From NCBI GenBank assembly GCA_030841965.1, contig JAUUSJ010000189.1, forward strand, positions 1-6,855: 6,855 nucleotides of DNA, in the 5' to 3' direction. Under the pieces are notes generated by a model. That model worked only from the letters and a program-made list of their open reading frames with translations. It had not been told where the DNA came from and did no database searches. This DNA is from Blautia sp. (GTDB lineage: Bacteria > Bacillota > Clostridia > Lachnospirales > Lachnospiraceae). The position numbers and the translations under genes are program-made. Below, piece by piece: positions 1 through 4,225 of this stretch; position 1 is the stretch's first letter; each line of letters begins with the position of its first letter.

Positions 1-8
1 GACAAAAA

Positions 9-49
9 GAATCCCGTATTTATGCGGGTTCTGGCGTTTCGCAAACGCC
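9..49 (+). other. Two adjacent hairpins in the serS leader
   Basis: Two stem-loops lie just before serS. The first (9-31) has CCCGTA (13-18) pairing with TGCGGG (23-28) over a TTTA loop, extended by GAA/TTC after a one-base bulge. The second (33-49) is a perfect 7-bp stem, GGCGTTT/AAACGCC, with a CGC loop. Neither is followed by a run of T, so neither is a convincing terminator on this strand. They may be an RNA processing or stability structure between serS and the gene before the window, or part of a leader whose start is cut off. No T-box motif is visible in these 84 bases. Confidence 0.5.
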
Positions 50-84
50 TAATAAACGAGAGTTTGAAAGGAGAAAATAAAATA

Positions 85-1362
85 ATGTTAGATATCAAGT
101 TATTGAGAAACAATTTTGAAGAAGTGAAAAAAGCTTTAGCAACTAGAAATGAAGATTTTAATTTAGACGATTTTCAAGTTTTAGATTCTAAGAGAAGAGA
201 ATTACTAAGCGAGGTAGAAGTTTTAAAAAGCCGTCAAAATAAAGTATCCAAACAAATTCCAGCGATGAAAAAAGCGGGAGAGGATACAGCTCCTATTTTT
301 AAAGAGATGAAAGAGCTATCCGACAAAATCAAAGGCTTAGACGCCCAGATTAGAGATGTAGATGAAAAATTAAATGCATTTATGCTCACAATCCCTAATA
401 TCCCAAATCCAACTGTCCCAGAGGGAAGCACAGATGAGGATAATGTGGAAATCAGAAGATTCGGCGAGCCTAGAAAGTTTGATTTTGAGCCAAAAGCACA
501 TTGGGACTTAGGAAAGAATCTTGGAATTTTAGACCCAGAGACAGCTGGAAAGATTTCTGGTACAAGATTCACAGTGTACAGAGATTTGGGAGCAAAATTA
601 GAGAGAGCAATCACGAATTTCTTCTTAGACACGCATACAGAGCAACACGGATATACAGAAGTATTCCCTCCATTTATGGTAAGCAGAGAGAGTATGACAG
701 GTACAGGACAACTTCCAAAATTTGAGGAAGATGCATATAAAGTATATGGAGACGGAAAAGAGTATTTCCTTGTTCCAACTGCAGAAGTTCCAGTCACAAA
801 TATGTATCGCGAACAGATTTTGGATGGAAATCAGTTGCCAATTAAGCATGTTGCTTATACCGCTTGTTTTAGAGCTGAGGCGGGTTCCGCAGGAAGAGAT
901 ACGAGAGGTTTGATTCGTCAGCATCAGTTTAATAAAGTAGAGCTTGTTAAATTTACAAAGCCAGAGCAGTCTTATGAAGAGTTGGAGAAATTGACAGCAG
1001 ATGCAGAGCATGTTCTTCAGCTTTTAGGTCTCCCATACCGTGTTGTAAAGATTTGTATCGGAGATTTAGGATTTACAGCGGCGATGAAATATGATATTGA
1101 AGTTTGGATGCCAAGTTATAATCGATATGTGGAGATTTCAAGCTGTAGTAATTTTGAAGAATTCCAGGCTCGAAGAGCGAATATTAAGTATAAAGATAAT
1201 ATTAAGGATAAGGCAAAGTTTGTTCACACATTAAATGGAAGCGGCGTGGCAGTCGGAAGAACAACAGCAGCGATTTTGGAGAACTTCCAGAACGAAGATG
1301 GAAGCATCACAATTCCAGATGTCTTAGTTCCTTATATGGGTGGAAAAAAAGTAATTAAGTAA
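85..1362 (+). CDS. serS: Seryl-tRNA synthetase (class II)
   Basis: Cytosolic enzyme that joins serine to tRNA-Ser (and tRNA-Sec if present) using ATP. The 425-residue length is normal for bacterial SerRS. Residues 1-110 form the N-terminal antiparallel coiled-coil arm that grips the long variable arm of tRNA-Ser; heptad-like charged stretches are visible from about 30 to 100. The class II catalytic core follows: TAEVP at 232-236 in the serine-binding region, motif 2 around FRAEAGSAGRDTRG (262-275), and motif 3 NGSGVAVGRT (384-393) for ATP binding. I start at the ATG at 85 because GAAAGGAG (66-73) lies at a proper distance. An in-frame ATG at 22 would add 21 residues with no family resemblance and no ribosome site. 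No T-box is seen upstream. The next gene follows after 68 bases with no terminator, so the two are probably cotranscribed. Confidence 0.97.
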   Translation: MLDIKLLRNNFEEVKKALATRNEDFNLDDFQVLDSKRRELLSEVEVLKSRQNKVSKQIPAMKKAGEDTAPIFKEMKELSDKIKGLDAQIRDVDEKLNAFMLTIPNIPNPTVPEGSTDEDNVEIRRFGEPRKFDFEPKAHWDLGKNLGILDPETAGKISGTRFTVYRDLGAKLERAITNFFLDTHTEQHGYTEVFPPFMVSRESMTGTGQLPKFEEDAYKVYGDGKEYFLVPTAEVPVTNMYREQILDGNQLPIKHVAYTACFRAEAGSAGRDTRGLIRQHQFNKVELVKFTKPEQSYEELEKLTADAEHVLQLLGLPYRVVKICIGDLGFTAAMKYDIEVWMPSYNRYVEISSCSNFEEFQARRANIKYKDNIKDKAKFVHTLNGSGVAVGRTTAAILENFQNEDGSITIPDVLVPYMGGKKVIK

Positions 1363-1430
1363 AAGAAGAAAAATCTTTTATCGCTGTCGCTGACAGGCGG
1401 CAGTTAGTATGAAGAAAGGAGGTGTCATCT

Positions 1431-2297
1431 ATGCATGACTATCTAGCGGCGATCGGTTTCTATGGGAAGGAACAATATAGGGAAATTATAGCGGAAGCAA
1501 TTGAAAATCCAGACGAGGAGGCAAGAACGAGGAATGAGGATGGCACCTCAATCATTCAGTGCAATAAAAAATACGGAGAGCATTTTGGAATCTCTGTTGC
1601 CGGTGAGATTAATCAGATGGGATATATCGATGTAGAGTATTGTTATCCGTATACGACAGGAGAGAATCCGATTTACCAGGAGATACAGGTAGAAAAGCAT
1701 AGTGATAAGAACGCCTATGCGGGAGTATTTGAGAGTATCCATATTGGGATTCCAGTCATTTTCTATGTGCAAAATTTCGTGCATTATATTAATATGAAGA
1801 AATACAAAGATTTATTTCCGATGGTGAATAATATTATTTTATCTGCTCTCTCGATAGAAGCGATGATTATATTATCTGTCCAGAAGGACCCAAGACAGGC
1901 TGCAAAGGAATTAAAGATTAATCATAAATATGACCGTCTTGTCCAGGAGGCGAGAAAGGGAGATATGGAGGCAATCGAGAATCTTACTCTGGAAGATATG
2001 GATTTATATTCTCAGATTTCTAAGAGAACAAAGAAAGAAGATGTATTGACGATTGTGGATTCTTACTGGATGCCTTATGGAATTGAGACAGATAAGTATT
2101 CTATTTTAGGTACCATTGTTCAAGTGAGAGAAGAAGTGAATAAAAAAACATTGGAGCAGGTTTATTATTTATCCGTTGTATGTAATTCTATTGATGTCCA
2201 GATTTGTATCAATAAAAGACATCTATTTGGAGAGCCTAAGATTGGGAGAAGATTTAAGGGAATTATATGGCTTCAGGGAAACTTGGATTATATATAA
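1431..2297 (+). CDS. DUF3881-like protein of unknown function
   Basis: Encodes 288 residues. Its length, its opening (MHDYLAAIGF) and its place directly after serS fit my memory of the DUF3881 family of Lachnospiraceae, which has no known function; this was not checked by search. It looks soluble: no signal peptide and no clear membrane segment, though the stretch around 118-150 (NIILSALSIEAMIILSV) is hydrophobic and could be a buried helix. The C-terminal third is beta-rich (for example YSILGTIVQVREEV, YYLSVVCNSIDVQICIN). The start is the ATG at 1431, eight bases after AGGAGG (1417-1422). An in-frame GTG at 1422 overlaps that ribosome site and cannot use it. A small hairpin (CTGTC/GACAG, 1384-1396) sits between serS and this gene but has no T-run, so readthrough from serS is expected. 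A housekeeping role tied to translation can only be guessed from position. Confidence 0.85.
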   Translation: MHDYLAAIGFYGKEQYREIIAEAIENPDEEARTRNEDGTSIIQCNKKYGEHFGISVAGEINQMGYIDVEYCYPYTTGENPIYQEIQVEKHSDKNAYAGVFESIHIGIPVIFYVQNFVHYINMKKYKDLFPMVNNIILSALSIEAMIILSVQKDPRQAAKELKINHKYDRLVQEARKGDMEAIENLTLEDMDLYSQISKRTKKEDVLTIVDSYWMPYGIETDKYSILGTIVQVREEVNKKTLEQVYYLSVVCNSIDVQICINKRHLFGEPKIGRRFKGIIWLQGNLDYI

Positions 2298-2314
2298 AAG
2301 GTAAAATTCTAAAC

Positions 2315-2343
2315 TTGACTTTCTGCTTTAAGTAGGGTATGAT
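2315..2343 (+). promoter_or_regulatory. Sigma-A promoter of the tRNA-Arg gene
   Basis: TTGACT (2315-2320) and TATGAT (2338-2343) are 17 bases apart, close to the sigma-A consensus. Transcription would start near 2350, about 30 bases before the mature tRNA 5' end, which leaves a short leader for RNase P to remove. Confidence 0.85.
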
Positions 2344-2378
2344 GATAGAGGATAAAAGATAAAGAAGCTATCATATAT

Positions 2379-2452
2379 GTCTCAGTAGCTCAGCTGGATA
2401 GAGCACCGCCCTCCTAAGGCGGGTGTCGGAGGTTCAAATCCTCTCTGGGACG
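2379..2452 (+). tRNA. tRNA-Arg (anticodon CCT)
   Basis: All four arms can be folded. The acceptor GTCTCAG (2379-2385) pairs with CTGGGAC (2445-2451), with one G-T wobble. The D stem is GCTC/GAGC. The anticodon stem CCGCC/GGCGG encloses loop CTCCTAA (2411-2417), giving anticodon CCT, which reads the arginine codon AGG. The T arm is GGAGG-TTCAAAT-CCTCT, with one wobble. The discriminator base is G2452. The bases after it are CTA, so CCA is not encoded and must be added by tRNA nucleotidyltransferase. The gene has its own promoter and terminator. tRNA 3' ends are common integration sites, and the DNA to the right looks accessory, but no second copy of this 3' end occurs in the window. Confidence 0.97.
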
Positions 2453-2461
2453 CTAATTATT

Positions 2462-2506
2462 AACGCTGTAAGTTTTTGGTTTCAAGGGCTTACAGCGTTT
2501 TTTATT
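2462..2506 (+). terminator. Intrinsic terminator after tRNA-Arg
   Basis: An 11-bp perfect stem, AACGCTGTAAG (2462-2472) with CTTACAGCGTT (2489-2499), is followed by a T-rich tract (TTTTATTTT). It ends the single-tRNA transcript. Confidence 0.93.
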
Positions 2507-2643
2507 TTAGTGTAATCATTGATAAATCAAAATGAATCCAAGCTTATAAGCGATTTGAGACTATACAAAATGTATGTTAAGTATTTCTTAAGCTTTACCG
2601 AATATTATCTCTCTCATTTTTTATTACATTACATTTTACCTTA
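2507..2643. other. AT-rich spacer with short palindromes, no gene seen
   Basis: There is no ribosome site with a plausible gene here. A 68-codon frame opening with TTG at 2519 crosses the toxin promoter and leader and has no ribosome site, so I leave it out. Small symmetric motifs are present: TTGATAAATCAA (2519-2530), ATACA-AAA-TGTAT around 2563-2575, and TAAGCTT near 2589 mirroring AAGCTTA at 2540. None is clearly functional. Confidence 0.6.
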
Positions 2644-2672
2644 TTGCCTTACAAATTCCTCTGTGCTATACT
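2644..2672 (+). promoter_or_regulatory. Extended -10 promoter of the small toxin RNA
   Basis: TTGCCT (2644-2649), a 17-base spacer, then TATACT (2667-2672) preceded by TGC, which makes an extended -10 (TGnTATACT). Transcription should start near 2679, giving a leader of about 70 bases before the 27-codon toxin gene. A TATAAT at 2680-2685 has no -35 partner and is less likely. Confidence 0.75.
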
Positions 2673-2717
2673 TATTCAGTATAATTCAATCAGAAAGACG
2701 GATGCATTTCGATTTTG

Positions 2718-2741
2718 CCCTCTAGTTTTTAAGAAAGAGGG
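2718..2741 (+). promoter_or_regulatory. Leader hairpin hiding the toxin ribosome site
   Basis: CCCTCT (2718-2723) is exactly complementary to AGAGGG (2736-2741), with a 12-base loop. AGAGGG is the core of the only ribosome site for the peptide at 2750, so the hairpin would lower its translation. Hiding the ribosome site in the leader is a usual property of type I toxin mRNAs such as Fst. Confidence 0.65.
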
Positions 2742-2749
2742 TGATGCCC

Positions 2750-2833
2750 ATGAATACAATGGAAGTTTTGACTTTATTATTGGTGATTTTTGCGGCTTTG
2801 ACCTACATAGATAATCGACATAATAAGAAATAG
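2750..2833 (+). CDS. Small membrane toxin peptide (type I TA, holin-like class)
   Basis: Encodes 27 residues: a short polar start (MNTMEV), one hydrophobic segment of about 14-15 residues (from LTLLLVIFAAL to about I20), and a charged tail ending DNRHNKK. A single short membrane span plus a charged C-terminus is typical of type I toxins (Fst, TxpA/BsrG and putative holin-like toxins), which insert in the membrane and disturb it when overproduced. The start at 2750 is set by GAGGGTG (2737-2743). In-frame GTG 2741 and ATG 2744 overlap that site, and ATG 2759 is too far away. The stop codon lies inside the terminator stem, a compact layout typical of toxin RNAs. A strong promoter, a site-hiding leader and a convergent antisense promoter surround it. 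The family assignment is from memory of similar short sequences. Confidence 0.75.
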   Translation: MNTMEVLTLLLVIFAALTYIDNRHNKK

Positions 2834-2919
2834 CATCCCCTCGCCAAAGTAGATGCTATTGTCTTATTGACTATATTCGTTTACTGAGGGCATCAGATCT
2901 TGCATCTGATTACCTTTCT
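2822..2919 (-). ncRNA. Antisense antitoxin RNA (predicted)
   Basis: Predicted from its promoter (boxes at 2954-2949 and 2931-2926) and the shared terminator. It would be about 95-100 bases long and overlap the last toxin codons and the terminator. It contains a 7-bp hairpin, ATCAGAT/ATCTGAT (2892-2910). Near its 5' end it repeats motifs of the toxin leader in the same order (CAGAAAG, GATGCA, GCCCTC, AGT). Its GCCCUC (2891-2886) could pair with the toxin ribosome site GAGGG. The likely role is to bind the toxin mRNA and block its translation. The RNA is inferred from DNA signals only. Confidence 0.65.
2829..2866. terminator. Bidirectional terminator shared by toxin mRNA and antisense RNA
   Basis: A 9-bp perfect stem, AATAGCATC (2829-2837) with GATGCTATT (2852-2860), has a 14-base loop. 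On the plus strand it is followed by GTCTTATTG. On the minus strand it is followed by TTTCTTATT, so it can stop transcripts from both sides. The toxin stop codon (2831-2833) is part of the stem. Shared terminators of two converging RNAs are a hallmark of the Fst/par type I module. Confidence 0.7.
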
Positions 2920-2925
2920 GAGTTC

Positions 2926-2954
2926 ATTATACACTGGGGGATGCGAGAAATCAA
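2926..2954 (-). promoter_or_regulatory. Minus-strand promoter of the antisense RNA
   Basis: Read on the minus strand, TTGATT (2954-2949) and a perfect TATAAT (2931-2926) are exactly 17 bases apart. The start would be near 2919, pointing toward the toxin gene. It is stronger by consensus than the toxin promoter, as expected for an unstable antitoxin RNA that must be in excess. Confidence 0.75.
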
Positions 2955-2975
2955 GTCCCCTTTTTTTCGCACCCC
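2937..2975. repeat. Inverted repeat spanning the antisense promoter -35 region
   Basis: GGGGATGCGA (2937-2946) and TCGCACCCC (2967-2975) are complementary apart from one bulged A. An alternative shorter stem, GGGGA (2937-2941) with TCCCC (2956-2960), is followed by seven T (2961-2967) and could act as a weak plus-strand terminator just before the next promoter. The repeat covers the antisense -35 box, so it might also bind a protein. Confidence 0.5.
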
Positions 2976-3004
2976 TTGCATAATCCAAGGAAGGTAAGTA
3001 TACT
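2976..3004 (+). promoter_or_regulatory. Sigma-A promoter of the AbrB-type antitoxin operon
   Basis: TTGCAT (2976-2981) and TATACT (2999-3004) with a 17-base spacer. The predicted start, near 3011, falls next to an inverted repeat, which suggests autorepression. Confidence 0.8.
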
Positions 3005-3012
3005 ATAAGTAA

Positions 3013-3035
3013 GAAAGTTAGAAATTCCTACTTTC
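3013..3035 (+). promoter_or_regulatory. Candidate operator for the AbrB/MazE-like antitoxin
   Basis: GAAAGTTAG (3013-3021) and CTACTTTC (3028-3035) form an imperfect inverted repeat directly at the predicted transcription start. AbrB/MazE-type antitoxins usually bind such repeats as dimers to repress their own operon. This is inferred from position and symmetry. Confidence 0.4.
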
Positions 3036-3061
3036 AATCTTGTAGTAAAGGAGATGATTGT

Positions 3062-3322
3062 ATGCTGGCCGAATTACGTCAGAAGTCACAGATTACCATT
3101 CCAAAAGAAATCATCGTAAAACTAGGTCTCTCCGAAGGGGATAAACTGGAAATTTTCGAGCAGGACGGAACCATCTGCATGATGCCAGTTGTTGTATATC
3201 CGAAAAAGTACCTCGATGAGCTCCGCGGAGAAATTGACGAGGCAAAAGCAAAGATTGTCTCTGGTGAACAGTCCGTATTCGACAGTGTGGACGCACTGTT
3301 TGCAAAATTGGAGGCGGATTGA
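3062..3322 (+). CDS. AbrB/MazE-family antitoxin
   Basis: Encodes 86 residues. Residues 1-45 match a SpoVT/AbrB swapped-hairpin DNA-binding domain: MLAELRQKSQITIPKEI, then LGLSEGDKLEIF. The rest (about 50-86, KYLDELRGEIDEAKAKI and onward) is charged and helical, the part that normally wraps around and neutralises the toxin. Ribosome site AAAGGAG (3047-3053) is well placed. The stop TGA overlaps the ATG of the next frame by one base, the translational coupling usual for type II modules. The toxin frame is broken, so this antitoxin now appears orphaned; it could still act as a repressor or protect against a related toxin elsewhere. Its base composition looks more GC-rich than metG and the HIT gene, which hints at a separate origin. 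Confidence 0.88.
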   Translation: MLAELRQKSQITIPKEIIVKLGLSEGDKLEIFEQDGTICMMPVVVYPKKYLDELRGEIDEAKAKIVSGEQSVFDSVDALFAKLEAD

Positions 3323-3588
3323 TGGCCTAACAATTTGCTTTTACCAAACGATTCCAAAAACATTTTAAGAATTTGACCGCACAGGAGAAAAAACAGCTTC
3401 AAAACAAATTGTAGCTTTTGGCTGAAAATCCTATGCACCCATCCTTACGCACCAAGCGTATCCAAGGTACCAGGGATTTGTTTGAGTGCAGCGTCAACAT
3501 GGACATTCGCATTATCTGGTACTATGAAGGTGACAAAATGATTATCCTCGTCGATGTCGGGCACCATGATATTTTAGACCAGTTTTAA
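3322..3588 (+). pseudogene. RelE/YafQ-like toxin, broken by two in-frame stops
   Basis: The frame starting with the ATG that overlaps the antitoxin stop spans 88 codons with no frameshift, but codon 3 is TAA (3328-3330) and codon 31 is TAG (3412-3414). Apart from those two codons it reads like a RelE-superfamily mRNA interferase: QFAFTKRFQKHFKNL, ENPMHPSLRTKRIQGT, DLFECSVNMDIRIIWYY, and the end LVDVGHHDILDQF. Such toxins cut mRNA on the ribosome. Length, overlap and order (antitoxin first) are all normal for the family. No alternative start with a ribosome site would give a complete product. Loss of the toxin with retention of the antitoxin is the expected path of decay, because the reverse would be harmful. 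Sequencing error at two separate codons is possible but unlikely. Confidence 0.88.
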
Positions 3589-3595
3589 GAACAGA

Positions 3596-3628
3596 GGCGG
3601 CGTTTACTTACGGTAAGCGCCGCCATTT
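3596..3628 (+). terminator. Terminator-like hairpin after the type II module
   Basis: A 12-bp stem has GGCGGCG (3596-3602) pairing with CGCCGCC (3618-3624), continued inward by TTTAC/GGTAAG with one wobble. Only ATTTCC follows, so the T-tract is weak. The GC-rich stem, eight bases after the old toxin stop, still suggests the end of this transcript. Confidence 0.65.
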
Positions 3629-3630
3629 CC

Positions 3631-3652
3631 GTAATATATTTAAGTATATTAC
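3631..3652. repeat. AT-rich perfect inverted repeat
   Basis: GTAATATA (3631-3638) and TATATTAC (3645-3652) pair perfectly with a 6-base spacer. It follows the GC hairpin directly. There is no T-run after it; role unknown. The following 3653-3713 is plain AT-rich DNA leading to the T-box promoter. Confidence 0.5.
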
Positions 3653-3713
3653 AGGTAAACTTTATTTTATGGAATTTAAATATGGATTTAAAGGATTATT
3701 TTTTTAATTTTAG

Positions 3714-3742
3714 TTTAATAAATCGATTAAATATGATATACT
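3714..3742 (+). promoter_or_regulatory. Promoter of the T-box leader and metG
   Basis: TATACT (3737-3742) preceded by TGA makes an extended -10. A weak -35, TTTAAT (3714-3719), lies 17 bases upstream. Transcription would begin near 3750, just before the T-box Stem I. Confidence 0.65.
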
Positions 3743-3749
3743 AAAAACG

Positions 3750-4039
3750 AAAGGCAATGAAGAGAAGAGTAAATAGTTAGATATGTTACAGAGAGCCTGA
3801 TTAGGTGAGAACAGGCACAGAAGGAATTATTGAAGATGGTCTTGGAGCTGCGTACCGAGGTTATTATGCTAAGGCTACGACGGGTTCACCCGTTATAGTG
3901 ATAGACTATCGGTGAATCATTTCTCATCTGTAGTTAATAAGGCTTATGTCGTGAGGCATAGGTGAATTTAGGGTGGTAACACGAAGCAGATGCTCTCGTC
4001 CCTGAAAAAGAAATTTTTCAGAGAGGAGGGCTTTTTTTT
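3750..4039 (+). promoter_or_regulatory. T-box riboswitch, methionine specifier
   Basis: The leader senses uncharged tRNA and lets transcription continue when charged tRNA is scarce. Visible parts in order: S-turn AGTA (3768-3771); AG bulge AGAGAG (3790-3795); a hairpin GCCTG/CAGGC (3795-3816) whose loop carries GGTGAGA; and the specifier strand GAAG-ATG-G with ATG at 3836-3838, i.e. methionine. Then come Stem II, ACGGG/CCCGT (3880-3893), ATAGT/ACTAT (3895-3909) and a pseudoknot TTCACC (3885-3890) with GGTGAA (3911-3916); Stem III near 3944-3962; and the T-box AGGGTGGTAACACG (3970-3983). The UGGU bulge matches tRNA-Met, which ends A-CCA. AGGG can pair with CCCT (4000-4003) and ACGA with TCGT to form the antiterminator. 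The T-box departs from the common GGTGGTACCGCG. A second ATG at 3866-3868 lacks the GAA context and is less likely to be the specifier. Confidence 0.93.
3992..4039 (+). terminator. T-box-controlled intrinsic terminator
   Basis: CTGAAAAA (4002-4009) pairs with TTTTTCAG (4014-4021) over a GAAA loop. The stem is extended by GCTCTC (from 3992) with GAGGGC (4026-4031) around an internal loop, and followed by eight T (4032-4039). Its 5' arm includes the TCCCT needed by the antiterminator, so the two structures exclude each other. Confidence 0.92.
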
Positions 4040-4053
4040 GGAAATTTAGCTTG

Positions 4054-4089
4054 TTTTTACTTTTAGAAAACAATGACCAAAAGTAAAAA
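4054..4089 (+). repeat. 11-bp hairpin in the metG leader downstream of the T-box
   Basis: TTTTTACTTTT (4054-4064) is perfectly complementary to AAAAGTAAAAA (4079-4089) with a 14-base loop. It lies in the very AT-rich stretch 4040-4225 between terminator and metG, where nothing else is clear except a weak promoter-like pair (TTGAGT 4155-4160, TATAAA 4177-4182) that may be chance. Confidence 0.45.
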
Positions 4090-4225
4090 AGTAAGTAAAA
4101 TATAAGATTTATCTGAGATATAAATATAAAAAATAGATATATTTGTATCAATATTTGAGTGTAAGTTAAATAACTATATAAATGAAAACTTTAAGTTACT
4201 ACTATTAAGAAATGAGGTATGTATT

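Noticed and set aside
22..84. N-terminal extension of SerRS from the ATG at 22
   Set aside because: No ribosome site, and the added residues come from two strong hairpins. The ATG at 85 has a good site and matches the normal SerRS start.
1422..1430. GTG start for the DUF3881-like gene
   Set aside because: It overlaps the AGGAGG that serves the ATG at 1431.
2428..2452. tRNA 3' end as an attachment site
   Set aside because: No direct repeat of this sequence is found elsewhere in the window and no integrase is present, so it stays a suggestion only.
2519..2725. 68-codon frame on the plus strand between tRNA-Arg and the toxin
   Set aside because: It opens with TTG, has no ribosome site, and runs across the toxin promoter and leader. 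The hydrophobic look comes from AT-rich DNA.
3079..3438. Minus-strand frames opposite the AbrB-like antitoxin
   Set aside because: They are shadows of the antitoxin and toxin frames and have no ribosome sites or recognisable motifs.
3866..3868. Second ATG in the T-box as specifier codon
   Set aside because: It lacks the GAA just upstream and lies too far from the apical loop. ATG 3836-3838 has the GAA context and expected spacing, and both would mean methionine anyway.
3924..4151. 75-codon minus-strand frame over the T-box
   Set aside because: It lies across conserved T-box and terminator structure, has no family resemblance, and its composition just reflects AT-rich DNA.
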